Source: Streptomyces sp. NBC_01288 (GTDB taxonomy: Bacteria; Actinomycetota; Actinomycetes; Streptomycetales; Streptomycetaceae). From it: a stretch of 64,000 nucleotides of DNA. The stretch is from the NCBI RefSeq assembly GCF_035982055.1, contig NZ_CP108427.1, positions 7,687,001-7,751,000 of the forward strand. Reading direction: 5' to 3'. The notes under the pieces are model-generated. The model did no database searches, was not told the DNA's origin, and saw only the letters and a program-made list of their open reading frames with translations. Made by a program: the position numbers and the translations under genes. Below, piece by piece: positions 22,694 through 32,807 of this stretch. Position 1 is the stretch's first letter. The number at the start of each line of letters is the position of its first letter.

Positions 22694-24681
22694 CGGAAGT
22701 GTCCGACAGGGAACCGCCGCGCCGCCGAGTGCCAGGACCGGCCAGGCCCGAACGGCCGGAAGGGGGCAACGCCCCACGGCGCCGCCCCGGGCCCGGTGCC
22801 CGTCCGGCCCGCCGCCCGGCCTCGCCCCCTCCCGCGGCCCGTCCGACCGGCTCCCGCTCCCTCCGGCTCGGCAGCCCCCGCCCCCGGCTGCGCATGATCA
22901 GCCTGGCGCTGACCCTCGTCCTGATCGCGTTCGTCGTACGGCTGCTCCAGGTGCAGGCCGTCGACGCGAGCGCGTATGCCGCCAAGGCCGCGCAGAACCG
23001 GTACGTCGACTACGTCCTGGCCGCCGAGCGCGGCGAGATCACCGACCGTTCCGGGGTGGCGCTGGCGACCAGCGTGGACGCGTACACGATCACCGCCGAC
23101 CCGACGCTGTTCACCCGCAAGCAGCTGAAGATCGACGACGGGCCCGAACAGGCGGCCGCCCTCCTCGCCCCGATCCTCGGCGTGGACCAGGCATCCCTCG
23201 TCAAGAAGCTCAGGCCCGCGAACAAGAACCTGCGCTACGTAGTGCTCGCCAACCGGCAGACCCCGCAGGTCTGGAAGCAGATCAAGGACCTGAAGAGCGC
23301 GCTGAACACCAAGGCCTCGACGGACCCGACCACGGTCAACGTCATCGCCGGTGTCCTCGCCGTCCCCACCACCAAGCGCGTATACCCGAACGGCGATCTC
23401 GCCGCCGGGATACTGGGCTGGGTCAACGCCGACGGCAAGGGCGGCGGCGGGGTCGAGCAGCAGCTGAACAAGGACCTCACCGGCAAGGACGGCAAGGTCC
23501 GTTACGCCCAGTCAGGCGGTCTCCAGGTGCCCACCGCGGGCTCCACGGAGACGCCGGCGGTGCCTGGTGCCGACGTGGAGCTGACGATCGACCGCGACAT
23601 CCAGTGGGCCGCGCAGAACGCCATCACCGAGCAGGTCAAGAAGTCCAAGGCGGACCGCGGGTACGTGATAGTGCAGGACACCCGCACCGGCGAGATCCTC
23701 GCCATGGCCAACGCGCCCGGCTTCGACCCGAACGACCTCTCGCAGGCCAGCGCCGCGTCCCTGGGCAACGCGGCCGTCCAGGACGCCTACGAGCCCGGTT
23801 CCACCGCCAAGGTCATGACGATGGCCGCCGTACTCCAGGAGAACGCGGCCACCCCGCTGACGCATGTCGTCGTGCCGAACCGGCTGCACCGCGGGGACCG
23901 GCTCTTCCAGGACGACGTGGACCACGCGACCTGGAACCTGACCCTCAACGGCGTGCTCGCCAAGTCCAGCAACATCGGCACCATCGAGGCGGCCGGCCAG
24001 CTCGGCAAGACCCAGCCCGAGGCCAACCAGGTCCTGTACTCGTATCTGCGCAAGTTCGGCATCGGCAGCTACAGCGGGCTCAATTTCCCCGGCGAGACCA
24101 AGGGCATCCTCGCGCCCGCCGACAAGTGGTCGACCTCGCAGCAGTACACGATTCCTTTCGGCCAGGGCATGTCCCTCAACGCGCTCCAGGCGGCCTCCGT
24201 CTACTCGACGGTCGCCAACGGCGGAGTCCGCGTCGAACCCACCCTGGTGCGCGGCACGAAGGGGCCCGACGGCCGCTTCACGCCCGCGGCGACGCCCAAG
24301 AAGACCCGGGTCATCAGTGCCAAGACGGCGAAGACCCTCGCCCAGATGCTGGAGTCCGTGGTGGACGACGAGCAGGGCACTGGTGGTAAGGCCGCGATTC
24401 CGGGGTACCGGGTCGCGGGCAAGACCGGCACCGCCAACCGCGTGGATCCGGCCACCGGCAAGTACAAGGGCTACACCTCGTCGTTCGCCGGGTTCGCGCC
24501 CGCCGACAACCCCCGCATCACCGTCTACTGCGCGATCCAGAACGCCACCAGCGGAAGCTACTTCGGCGGTCAGATCTGCGGACCGATCTACAAGCAGGTG
24601 ATGGAGTTCGCCCTCAAGACCCTCCAGGTCCCGCCCACCGGGGCGAAGGCCGCGAATCTGCCCGTGACCTTCACGCCCTGA
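22690..24681 (+). CDS. ftsI: septal penicillin-binding protein 3 (FtsI)
   Basis: 663 residues. A 60-residue Pro/Arg-rich cytoplasmic tail is followed by a membrane helix (about 69-88), a PBP dimer domain and a transpeptidase domain. The catalytic motifs are S371-T-A-K, S426-S-N and K578-T-G. FtsI cross-links peptidoglycan at the division septum together with FtsW; in Streptomyces this matters mainly for sporulation. The GTG at 22690 overlaps the ftsL stop (GTGA). A second GTG at 22699 is possible. Confidence 0.95.
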   Translation: MTEVSDREPPRRRVPGPARPERPEGGNAPRRRPGPGARPARRPASPPPAARPTGSRSLRLGSPRPRLRMISLALTLVLIAFVVRLLQVQAVDASAYAAKAAQNRYVDYVLAAERGEITDRSGVALATSVDAYTITADPTLFTRKQLKIDDGPEQAAALLAPILGVDQASLVKKLRPANKNLRYVVLANRQTPQVWKQIKDLKSALNTKASTDPTTVNVIAGVLAVPTTKRVYPNGDLAAGILGWVNADGKGGGGVEQQLNKDLTGKDGKVRYAQSGGLQVPTAGSTETPAVPGADVELTIDRDIQWAAQNAITEQVKKSKADRGYVIVQDTRTGEILAMANAPGFDPNDLSQASAASLGNAAVQDAYEPGSTAKVMTMAAVLQENAATPLTHVVVPNRLHRGDRLFQDDVDHATWNLTLNGVLAKSSNIGTIEAAGQLGKTQPEANQVLYSYLRKFGIGSYSGLNFPGETKGILAPADKWSTSQQYTIPFGQGMSLNALQAASVYSTVANGGVRVEPTLVRGTKGPDGRFTPAATPKKTRVISAKTAKTLAQMLESVVDDEQGTGGKAAIPGYRVAGKTGTANRVDPATGKYKGYTSSFAGFAPADNPRITVYCAIQNATSGSYFGGQICGPIYKQVMEFALKTLQVPPTGAKAANLPVTFTP

Positions 24682-24707
24682 TCAGCGCAACAGCCAGGAA
24701 CCGATCC

Positions 24708-26390
24708 GTGACCATGATCACCTCCCAGTCCGGGAACCAGGGCCAGCAGGACAGCAGGCCCGGCCCCTCGCTTCGCCCCGGGGCGGGTGCGCCCGGTACG
24801 CTCACCGCCGTGCCACCCGCCGACCACTCCCAAACCCCCCAGAAGGGCGCATCCGTGACCTACCCGGGGCCGCCCAGGCCGGCGCAGATCTCCGCCACAC
24901 CCCTCGCGGAACTCGCCGACGAACTGGGCGCCGCCGTGACCATGACGACAGCGCCGGTGCCGACCGCCGAGATCACGGGCATCACCCATGACTCGCGCGC
25001 CGTCCGCCCCGGCGACCTGTACGCCGCGCTGCCCGGCGCCCGTCTGCACGGCGCCGACTTCGTCACCCAGGCGGCCGGCCTCGGCGCCGTCGCCGTCCTG
25101 ACGGACCCGGCCGGTGCCGACCGAGCGGCCGCAACGGGCCTGCCGGTACTGGTCGTTGACGACCCGCGCGGGCAGATGGGCGAGCTGGCGGCCACGATCT
25201 ACGGCCACCCCGGCCGCGATCTGCTCCAGATCGGCATCACCGGAACATCCGGCAAGACGACGACCGCGTACCTCGTGGAGGGCGGCCTGAAAACGGTCCG
25301 GTCCACCGGTCTGATCGGCACGGTCGAGATGCGCATCGGCGACGAGCGCATCAAGTCGGAGCGCACGACCCCCGAAGCCACCGATCTCCAGGCCCTGTTC
25401 GCGGTCATGCTGGAGCGCGGGGTCGACGCGGTCGCCATGGAGGTCTCCAGCCACGCGCTGGTCCTCGGCCGGGTCGACGCCTGCATCTTCGACATCGCGG
25501 TCTTCACCAACCTCAGCCCGGAACACATGGAGTTCCACACGGGCATGGAGGACTACTTCCAGGCCAAGGCGCAGCTGTTCACCCCGCTGCGCAGCCGACA
25601 AGGGGTGGTCAACCTCGACGACGCGTACGGCCGCAGGCTCGCCGTCGAGGCCACGGTCCCCGTGGTCACCTACTCCGCCGAGGGCCACCCGGACGCCGAC
25701 TGGCGCGCCCAGGACGTCGAAGTCGGCCCGATGGACTCGACGTTCACCGCGGTCGGCCCCAAGGGCGAGCTGATCACCGCTCGTTCACCGCTCGCCGGCT
25801 CCTTCAACGTGGCCAACACCCTCGCCGCGATCGCCGCCCTGGCCACCGCCGGCCTCGACCCGCAACTCGCCGCCGACGGCATCGCCGCGGTGCCGGGCGT
25901 GCCGGGCCGGCTGGAGCGCGTGGACGTCGGGCAGCCGTATCTCGCGGTCGTCGACTACGCCCACAAGACGGACGCCGTCGAATCGGTTCTGCGCGCGCTG
26001 CGCAAGGTCACCGAGGGCAAGGTGCACGTCGTGCTCGGCTGCGGCGGGGACCGCGACAAGACGAAACGTGAGCCCATGGGTGCCGCCGTCGCCCGGCTCG
26101 CCGACACCGCCGTACTGACATCGGACAACCCCCGCTCCGAGGACCCCCTCGCGATCCTCGCGACAATGCTCCAGGGCGCCGCGTCGGTGCCCGCGCACGA
26201 GCGCGGCGAGGTCCAGGTCTTCGAGGACCGGGCCGCCGCCATCGCCGCCGCCGTCGCCCGCGCACAGCCGGGCGACACCGTGCTGGTCGCGGGCAAGGGC
26301 CACGAGCAGGGCCAGGACATCGCCGGAGTGGTCCGTCCCTTCGACGACCGCCAGGTGCTTCGCGAAGCTATCCAGAAGACCCAGGGATGA
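24708..26390 (+). CDS. murE: UDP-MurNAc-L-Ala-D-Glu:diaminopimelate ligase MurE
   Basis: 560 residues in three Mur-ligase domains. The ATP loop is G-I-T-G-T-S-G-K-T-T-T, and the substrate-specifying loop contains D-N-P-R (in S-D-N-P-R-S-E-D), the form that selects diaminopimelate over lysine. Streptomyces uses LL-DAP. GTG 24708 has CCAGGAA 8 nt upstream. About 60 N-terminal residues before the first conserved segment are low complexity, so a later start (such as GTG 24855) cannot be ruled out. Confidence 0.94.
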   Translation: MTMITSQSGNQGQQDSRPGPSLRPGAGAPGTLTAVPPADHSQTPQKGASVTYPGPPRPAQISATPLAELADELGAAVTMTTAPVPTAEITGITHDSRAVRPGDLYAALPGARLHGADFVTQAAGLGAVAVLTDPAGADRAAATGLPVLVVDDPRGQMGELAATIYGHPGRDLLQIGITGTSGKTTTAYLVEGGLKTVRSTGLIGTVEMRIGDERIKSERTTPEATDLQALFAVMLERGVDAVAMEVSSHALVLGRVDACIFDIAVFTNLSPEHMEFHTGMEDYFQAKAQLFTPLRSRQGVVNLDDAYGRRLAVEATVPVVTYSAEGHPDADWRAQDVEVGPMDSTFTAVGPKGELITARSPLAGSFNVANTLAAIAALATAGLDPQLAADGIAAVPGVPGRLERVDVGQPYLAVVDYAHKTDAVESVLRALRKVTEGKVHVVLGCGGDRDKTKREPMGAAVARLADTAVLTSDNPRSEDPLAILATMLQGAASVPAHERGEVQVFEDRAAAIAAAVARAQPGDTVLVAGKGHEQGQDIAGVVRPFDDRQVLREAIQKTQG

Positions 26391-26394
26391 ACTT

Positions 26395-27810
26395 GTGATC
26401 GCCCTCTCCCTCGCCGAGATCGCTGAAGTCGTCGGCGGGCAGACGCACGACATACCGGATCCGTCCGTCCAGGTCACCGGCCCGGTGGTCCGCGACTCCC
26501 GGGAAGTGGAACCCGGCAGCCTCTTCGTCGCCTTCGTCGGCGAGCACGTCGACGGCCACGACTTCGCGGCCGCGGTCGTCGAGGCGGGCGCGGTGGCCCT
26601 CCTGGCGTCCCGCCCGGTCGGCGTGCCCGCGATCGTCGTGGACGACGTCCAGAGCGCCCTGGGCGCCCTCGCCCGTCATGTCGTACGACGGCTCGGCGCG
26701 ACCCTCGTGGCCCTCACCGGCTCGGCGGGCAAGACCAGCACCAAGGACCTCATCGCCCAGGTGCTCGCGCGCAAGGCGCCCACGGTGTTCACACCGGGAT
26801 CGTTGAACAATGAGATCGGGCTGCCGCTGACCGCGCTGAGCGCCACCGCCGAGACGAGGTTCCTCGTCCTGGAGATGGGCGCCCGCGGCATCGGTCACAT
26901 CCGCTACCTCGCGGATCTGACGCCCCCGCAGATCGGCCTCGTCCTCAACGTCGGCACCGCCCACATCGGCGAGTTCGGTGGCCGGGAGCAGATCGCACAG
27001 GCAAAGGGCGAACTCGTAGAAGCGCTCCCTTCAGTTGAAGACGGCGGCGTCGCGGTCCTCAACGCGGACGATCCGCTCGTACGGGCCATGGCGTCCCGTA
27101 CGAAGGCGAAGGTGATCCTTTTCGGAGAGTCCGGCGAAGCGGACGTACGGGCCGAGAACGTGAGACTCACGGACAGCGGACAGCCCGCCTTCAGCCTTCA
27201 CACACCCTCCGGGTGCAGCGAAGTGACCATGCGCCTGTACGGTGAGCACCACGTGTCGAACGCGCTCGCCGCGGCCGCCGTCGCCCATGAGCTGGGCATG
27301 TCCGCAGACGAGATCGCCACCGCGCTCTCCGAGGCGGGCTCCCTCTCCCGCTGGCGGATGGAGGTCACCGAGCGACCGGACGGCGTGACCATCGTCAACG
27401 ACGCCTACAACGCGAACCCCGAGTCCATGCGAGCCGCCTTGCGCGCGCTCGCGGCCATGGGCAAGGGGCGGCGGACCTGGGCGGTGCTCGGCAAGATGGC
27501 CGAGCTCGGGGACGAGGCGCTCGCCGAGCACGACGCGGTCGGACGGCTCGCTGTCCGGCTCAATGTCGGCAAGCTCGTCGCGGTCGGGGGCAGGGAAGCG
27601 TCCTGGCTGCAACTGGGCGCATATAACGAGGGTTCGTGGGGTGAGGAGTCGGTGCACGTGTCCGACGCACAGGCGGCGGTCGACCTGTTGCGCAGCGAGT
27701 TGCGCCCGGGAGACGTCGTTCTCGTGAAGGCGTCCCGGTCGGTCGGTCTGGAGAGCGTGGCGCAGGCGCTCGTCGAGGCCGGTACCGAGGGTGAGGTCGC
27801 TGTCCGATGA
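26395..27810 (+). CDS. murF: UDP-MurNAc-tripeptide:D-Ala-D-Ala ligase MurF
   Basis: 471 residues. The ATP-binding loop reads A-L-T-G-S-A-G-K-T-S-T-K, and L-E-M-G-A-R-G-I-G-H and N-D-A-Y-N-A-N-P-E-S mark MurF. It adds D-Ala-D-Ala to finish the soluble muropeptide precursor. The GTG start is 4 nt after the murE stop, and its own stop overlaps the mraY ATG. Confidence 0.96.
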   Translation: MIALSLAEIAEVVGGQTHDIPDPSVQVTGPVVRDSREVEPGSLFVAFVGEHVDGHDFAAAVVEAGAVALLASRPVGVPAIVVDDVQSALGALARHVVRRLGATLVALTGSAGKTSTKDLIAQVLARKAPTVFTPGSLNNEIGLPLTALSATAETRFLVLEMGARGIGHIRYLADLTPPQIGLVLNVGTAHIGEFGGREQIAQAKGELVEALPSVEDGGVAVLNADDPLVRAMASRTKAKVILFGESGEADVRAENVRLTDSGQPAFSLHTPSGCSEVTMRLYGEHHVSNALAAAAVAHELGMSADEIATALSEAGSLSRWRMEVTERPDGVTIVNDAYNANPESMRAALRALAAMGKGRRTWAVLGKMAELGDEALAEHDAVGRLAVRLNVGKLVAVGGREASWLQLGAYNEGSWGEESVHVSDAQAAVDLLRSELRPGDVVLVKASRSVGLESVAQALVEAGTEGEVAVR

Positions 27811-28880
27811 TGAAGCAGATCCTGTTCTCAGGAGTCATCGGCCTGTTCCTGACCCTGCTGGGCACCCCGCTGCTGATCAAGCTGCTGGCCCGCAAGGGCT
27901 ACGGCCAGTACATCCGCGACGACGGCCCGCGCGAGCACGCCAGCAAGCGCGGTACGCCGACGATGGGCGGTATCGCGTTCATCTTCGCGACGGTCGCCGC
28001 GTACTTCCTGTCCAAGGTCATCACCGGATACCCCCCGACCTACTCGGGGCTGCTGGTGCTCGGCCTGATGTGCGGCATGGGTGTGGTCGGCTTCCTCGAC
28101 GACTACATCAAGATCGTCAAGCGGCGTTCGCTGGGCCTGCGGGCCAAGGCGAAGATGGCCGGCCAGCTGATCGTCGGCATCAGCTTCGCGGTGCTCGCGC
28201 TGATGTTCCCGGACTCCCGCGGCAACACCCCGGCCTCCACGAAGCTGTCGTTCATCACGGACTTCGGCTGGAAGATCGGCCCGATCCTGTTCGTGATCTG
28301 GGCGCTGTTCATGATCCTCGCGATGTCGAACGGCGTGAACCTGACGGACGGTCTGGACGGTCTCGCCACCGGCGCGTCGGTCCTGGTCTTCGGTGCCTAC
28401 ACATTCATCGGTGTCTGGCAGTTCCAGGAGTCCTGCGCCAACGCGACGACCCTGACCAACCCGAACGCCTGCTACGAAGTGCGCGATCCGCTCGACCTCG
28501 CGGTCATCGCCTCCGCGCTGATGGGTGCCTGCCTGGGCTTCCTGTGGTGGAACACCTCGCCGGCCAAGATCTTCATGGGCGACACGGGCTCACTCGCCCT
28601 CGGCGGTGTCCTCACCGGTCTGGCGATCCTCTCCCGCACGGAGCTGCTCGTCGCCATCATGGGTGGCCTCTTCGTCCTCATCACCATGTCGGTGGTCATC
28701 CAGGTCGGCTCGTTCAAGCTCACCGGCAAGCGGGTCTTCCGAATGGCCCCGCTCCAGCACCACTTCGAACTCAAGGGCTGGTCCGAAGTGCTCGTGGTGG
28801 TCCGCTTCTGGATCATCCAGGGCATCTGCGTGATCGTCGGCCTGGGCCTCTTCTACGCGGGATGGGCAGCGGAAAAGTGA
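27807..28880 (+). CDS. mraY: phospho-MurNAc-pentapeptide translocase MraY
   Basis: 357 residues with about ten membrane helices. Family motifs include F-L-D-D-Y-I-K (catalytic aspartates), N-L-T-D-G-L-D-G-L, F-M-G-D-T-G-S and the loop H-H-F-E-L-K-G-W. The enzyme transfers phospho-MurNAc-pentapeptide to undecaprenyl phosphate to make lipid I in the membrane. ATG overlaps the murF stop by 4 bp (ATGA), and the stop overlaps the murD start. Confidence 0.97.
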   Translation: MMKQILFSGVIGLFLTLLGTPLLIKLLARKGYGQYIRDDGPREHASKRGTPTMGGIAFIFATVAAYFLSKVITGYPPTYSGLLVLGLMCGMGVVGFLDDYIKIVKRRSLGLRAKAKMAGQLIVGISFAVLALMFPDSRGNTPASTKLSFITDFGWKIGPILFVIWALFMILAMSNGVNLTDGLDGLATGASVLVFGAYTFIGVWQFQESCANATTLTNPNACYEVRDPLDLAVIASALMGACLGFLWWNTSPAKIFMGDTGSLALGGVLTGLAILSRTELLVAIMGGLFVLITMSVVIQVGSFKLTGKRVFRMAPLQHHFELKGWSEVLVVVRFWIIQGICVIVGLGLFYAGWAAEK

Positions 28881-30295
28881 CCGACGGTCAGGGGCTCTCC
28901 TTCGAGGGCAAGCACGTCACCGTCGCCGGGCTCGGAGTCTCCGGCATCCCGGCGGCCAAGGTCCTGCACGGCCTCGGCGCGCTCGTCACGGTCGTCAACG
29001 ACGGCGCCGACGAGCGCTCCCGGGCCCAGGCGGCCGACCTGGAGGCGCTCGGCATCACCGTGTGTCTCGGTGATGGTGCGACCCTGCCCGACGGCACCGA
29101 ACTGATCGTCACCACCCCCGGCTGGCAGCCCGACAAGCCGCTGTTCACGGCGGCCCGGGCGGCCGGTGTCGAGATCTGGGGCGACGTGGAGCTGGCGTGG
29201 CGCCTGCGCGGCCCCGAGGCGGCCCCTTGGCTGGCCGTCACCGGCACCAACGGCAAGACCACCACCGTCCAGATGCTCGCCTCGATCCTGAAGGCGGGCG
29301 GCCTGCGTACGGCGGCGGTCGGCAACATCGGCGTCTCGGTCCTGGACGCCGTACTCGGGGACGAGCGGTACGACGTCCTCGCCGTGGAACTGTCGAGCTA
29401 CCAGCTGCACTGGGCGCCCTCGGTGCGCGCCCACTCCGCCGCCGTTCTCAACCTGGCGCCCGATCACCTCGACTGGCACGGCTCGATGGAGGCGTACGCC
29501 GCCGACAAGGGCCGTATCTACGAAGGCAATCGGGTCGCCTGCGTCTACAACGTCGCCGACAAGGCCACCGAGGACCTGGTCCGCGAGGCCGACGTCGAGG
29601 AGGGGTGCCGGGCGATCGGCTTCACCCTCGGCAGCCCCGCGCCGTCCCAACTCGGCGTCGTGGACGGCGTCCTGGTGGACCGCGCCTTCGTCGAGGACCG
29701 GCAGAAGAACGCGCAGGAGCTGGCGGAGGTCTCCGACGTCGACCCGCCCGCCCCGCACAACATCGCCAACGCCCTTGCCGCCGCTGCCCTCGCGCGCGCC
29801 TTCGGGGTGCCCGCCAAGGCCGTACGGGACGGGCTGCGGGCCTTCACGCCCGACGCGCACCGCATCGCGCACGTGGCCGATGTGGACGGTGTCGCGTACA
29901 TCGACGACTCCAAGGCCACCAACACCCATGCGGCGGAAGCCTCGTTGGCGGCCTACGAGTCGATCGTGTGGATCGCGGGCGGACTAGCCAAGGGAGCGAC
30001 CTTCGACGAGTTGGTCGCCAAGTCGGCGAAGCACCTTCGGGGTGTGGTGCTGATCGGCGCCGATCGCGCGCTGATCCGCGAAGCCCTCGCGCGACACGCG
30101 CCGGAAGTACCCGTCGTCGACCTCGACCGGACCGACACTGGGGCGATGCTCGCGGCTGTCCAGGAGGCACAGCGGCTCGCCGCCGCCGGCGACACGGTGC
30201 TGCTCGCCCCGGCCTGCGCCTCCATGGACATGTTCGCCAACTACAACAAGCGCGGTGACGCGTTCGCCTCGGCGGTTCGCGAACTCGGCGCCTGA
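28877..30295 (+). CDS. murD: UDP-MurNAc-L-Ala:D-Glu ligase MurD
   Basis: 472 residues. An N-terminal Rossmann-like domain with V-A-G-L-G-V-S-G is followed by the ATP loop V-T-G-T-N-G-K-T-T-T, then L-N-L-A-P-D-H-L-D-W-H and D-D-S-K-A-T-N. It adds D-Glu to UDP-MurNAc-L-Ala. The GTG at 28877 overlaps the mraY stop (GTGA). An in-frame ATG at 28862 would add five residues inside mraY and is less likely. Confidence 0.95.
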   Translation: MTDGQGLSFEGKHVTVAGLGVSGIPAAKVLHGLGALVTVVNDGADERSRAQAADLEALGITVCLGDGATLPDGTELIVTTPGWQPDKPLFTAARAAGVEIWGDVELAWRLRGPEAAPWLAVTGTNGKTTTVQMLASILKAGGLRTAAVGNIGVSVLDAVLGDERYDVLAVELSSYQLHWAPSVRAHSAAVLNLAPDHLDWHGSMEAYAADKGRIYEGNRVACVYNVADKATEDLVREADVEEGCRAIGFTLGSPAPSQLGVVDGVLVDRAFVEDRQKNAQELAEVSDVDPPAPHNIANALAAAALARAFGVPAKAVRDGLRAFTPDAHRIAHVADVDGVAYIDDSKATNTHAAEASLAAYESIVWIAGGLAKGATFDELVAKSAKHLRGVVLIGADRALIREALARHAPEVPVVDLDRTDTGAMLAAVQEAQRLAAAGDTVLLAPACASMDMFANYNKRGDAFASAVRELGA

Positions 30296-30316
30296 CCGAC
30301 GCAAGCGGAGGCGCTG

Positions 30317-31684
30317 ATGCCCAGTAGCCGTACCGGCCGGCCGCCCGTGCAGCAGCGGACCCCCAGACGTCCCGCCGCCGCCAGGACCGTCCGCGACAAC
30401 CCCGTACGACGGCTCTACACCAACGCGCGCCGGGCCTGGGACCGGCCGCTGACCGCCTACTACCTGATCGCCGGCGGCAGCGTGCTGATCACCGTGCTCG
30501 GTCTGGTGATGGTCTACTCGGCCTCCCAGATCACCGCACTCCAACTCTCGCTGCCCGGCTCCTATTTCTTCCGCAAACAGTTCCTCGCCGCCTGTATCGG
30601 CGGGGTCTTGGCGCTGGCCGCCTCGCGGATGCCGGTCAAGTTGCACCGGGCGCTGGCCTATCCGATCCTCGCGGGCGCCGTCTTCATGATGGCGCTGGTG
30701 CAGTTGCCGGGGATAGGGATGTCGGTCAACGGCAACCGCAACTGGATCTCGCTCGGCGGCTCCTTCCAGATCCAGCCCAGCGAGTTCGGCAAGCTGGCCC
30801 TGGTCCTGTGGGGCGCCGACCTGCTCGCCCGCAAGCAGGACAAGGCGATGCTGTCCCAGTGGAAGCACATGCTGGTGCCGCTGGTGCCGGTCGCGTTCAT
30901 GCTGCTCGGACTGATCATGCTCGGCGGCGACATGGGTACGGCGATCATCCTCACCGCGATCCTGTTCGGCCTGCTCTGGCTGGCCGGCGCTCCGACTCGG
31001 CTCTTCGCCGGCGTGCTGTCGATCGCGGCCGTGATCGGTGTGATCCTCATCAAGACCAGCCCCAACCGCATGGCCCGGCTCGCCTGCATCGGCGCCACCG
31101 AGCCCAAGACCGGGGTCGCCGACTGCTGGCAGGCCGTGCACGGGATCTACGCGCTCGCATCCGGCGGGATCTTCGGCTCCGGGCTCGGCGCGAGTGTGGA
31201 GAAATGGGGTCAACTCCCCGAGGCCCACACCGACTTCATCTTCGCCGTCACCGGTGAGGAACTGGGTCTGGCGGGCACACTGTCGGTGCTCGCCCTCTTC
31301 GCGGCTCTAGGCTATGCGGGTATCCGCGTGGCCGGACGCACGGAGGACCCCTTCGTGAGGTATGCCGCGGGAGGCGTGACCACCTGGATCATCGCTCAGG
31401 CGGTGATCAACATCGGTGCGGTGCTCGGCCTGCTGCCGATCGCCGGCGTCCCGCTCCCGCTGTTCTCCTACGGGGGTTCCGCCCTGCTGCCGACCATGTT
31501 CGCCATCGGGTTGCTGATCGCCTTCGCGCGCGACGACCCCGCTGCGCGGGCGGCGCTTGCGATGCGGCAACCCCGCTTTGGTAGAAAACGGGGAGGCAGG
31601 GGTACCGGTTCCGGCCAAAGGCCCCGGAGATGGAACACGATGCGACGGCGTGCCTCGGCGGCGCGTTCGTCCGGAGAGCGGTGA
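30317..31684 (+). CDS. ftsW: septal peptidoglycan glycosyltransferase FtsW (SEDS family)
   Basis: 455 residues with about ten membrane helices. SEDS-family signatures are W-I-S-L-G-G-S-F-Q-I-Q-P-S-E, A-H-T-D-F-I-F-A-V-T-G-E-E and P-L-P-L-F-S-Y-G-G-S. FtsW polymerises lipid II into septal glycan together with FtsI. The C-terminal tail of about 40 residues is strongly basic (many Arg), as is common in actinobacteria. ATG 30317 follows a GGAGG site. The gene stands 21 bp from murD in the dcw operon. Confidence 0.95.
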   Translation: MPSSRTGRPPVQQRTPRRPAAARTVRDNPVRRLYTNARRAWDRPLTAYYLIAGGSVLITVLGLVMVYSASQITALQLSLPGSYFFRKQFLAACIGGVLALAASRMPVKLHRALAYPILAGAVFMMALVQLPGIGMSVNGNRNWISLGGSFQIQPSEFGKLALVLWGADLLARKQDKAMLSQWKHMLVPLVPVAFMLLGLIMLGGDMGTAIILTAILFGLLWLAGAPTRLFAGVLSIAAVIGVILIKTSPNRMARLACIGATEPKTGVADCWQAVHGIYALASGGIFGSGLGASVEKWGQLPEAHTDFIFAVTGEELGLAGTLSVLALFAALGYAGIRVAGRTEDPFVRYAAGGVTTWIIAQAVINIGAVLGLLPIAGVPLPLFSYGGSALLPTMFAIGLLIAFARDDPAARAALAMRQPRFGRKRGGRGTGSGQRPRRWNTMRRRASAARSSGER

Positions 31685-31690
31685 ATTTCG

Positions 31691-32782
31691 GTGCATGTCG
31701 TACTCGCCGGTGGGGGGACCGCCGGCCACATCGAGCCGGCGCTCGCCCTCGCGGACGCCCTGCGCAGGCAGGACCCCACCGTGGGGATCACAGCCCTGGG
31801 CACGGAGCGCGGCCTTGAGACCCGTCTCGTACCCGAGCGGGGCTACGAACTCGCGCTGATCCCCGCCGTACCCCTGCCGCGCAGGCCCACCCCCGAACTG
31901 ATCACCGTGCCGGGCCGGTTGCGCGGCACGATCAAGGCGGCCGAGCAGATCCTGGAGCGCACCAAGGCGGACTGTGTCGTCGGCTTCGGCGGCTATGTGG
32001 CGCTGCCCGGCTATCTCGCGGCCAAGCGCCTCGGGGTGCCGATCGTGATCCACGAGGCCAACGCCCGGCCCGGGTTGGCCAACAAGATCGGCTCGCGGTA
32101 CGCGGCCCGGGTCGCCGTCTCGACCCCGGACAGCAAGCTGCGGGACGCCCGCTACATCGGCATCCCGCTGCGCCGCACGATCGCCACCCTGGACCGCGCG
32201 GCCGTACGGCCCGAGGCCCGGGCCGCGTTCGGGCTCGACCCGAACCTGCCGACCCTGCTGGTCTCCGGCGGCTCGCAGGGCGCCCGGCACCTGAACGAGG
32301 TGGTCGAGCGGGTCGCGCCGTACCTCCAACAGGCCGGAATCCAGATCCTGCACGCGGTCGGCCCGAAGAACGAACTGCCGCAGGTGCACCAGATGCCGGG
32401 GATGCCCCCCTACATCCCGGTACCGTACGTGGACCGGATGGACCTCGCGTACGCCGCGGCCGACATGATGCTCTGCCGCGCGGGCGCGATGACCGTCGCC
32501 GAACTCTCCGCCGTCGGACTCCCGGCCGCCTACGTCCCGCTGCCCATCGGCAACGGCGAACAGCGGCTGAACGCCCAGCCGGTGGTCAAGGCCGGCGGCG
32601 GACTCCTGGTCGACGACGCGGAACTGACGCCCGAGTGGGTCCAGGGCAACGTCCTGCCCGTGCTCGCCGACCCGCACCGGCTGTACGAGATGTCGCGCGC
32701 GGCAAGCGAGTTCGGCCGCCGGGACGCCGACGACCTGCTCGTCGGCATGGTGTACGAGGCGATCGCCTCGCGGCACCGTTAG
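31691..32782 (+). CDS. murG: lipid II synthase MurG (N-acetylglucosaminyltransferase)
   Basis: 363 residues, a two-domain GT-B glycosyltransferase. The N-terminal glycine loop is L-A-G-G-G-T-A-G-H-I-E-P and the mid motif is G-F-G-G-Y-V. The C-terminal UDP-GlcNAc site carries S-G-G-S-Q-G-A-R-H-L-N and a C-R-A-G-A-M-T-V-A-E-L segment. It adds GlcNAc to lipid I on the cytoplasmic face. GTG start, 6 nt after the ftsW stop. Confidence 0.97.
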   Translation: MHVVLAGGGTAGHIEPALALADALRRQDPTVGITALGTERGLETRLVPERGYELALIPAVPLPRRPTPELITVPGRLRGTIKAAEQILERTKADCVVGFGGYVALPGYLAAKRLGVPIVIHEANARPGLANKIGSRYAARVAVSTPDSKLRDARYIGIPLRRTIATLDRAAVRPEARAAFGLDPNLPTLLVSGGSQGARHLNEVVERVAPYLQQAGIQILHAVGPKNELPQVHQMPGMPPYIPVPYVDRMDLAYAAADMMLCRAGAMTVAELSAVGLPAAYVPLPIGNGEQRLNAQPVVKAGGGLLVDDAELTPEWVQGNVLPVLADPHRLYEMSRAASEFGRRDADDLLVGMVYEAIASRHR

Positions 32783-32807
32783 CCATATGTGAGAGAGGCA
32801 GGGGAGC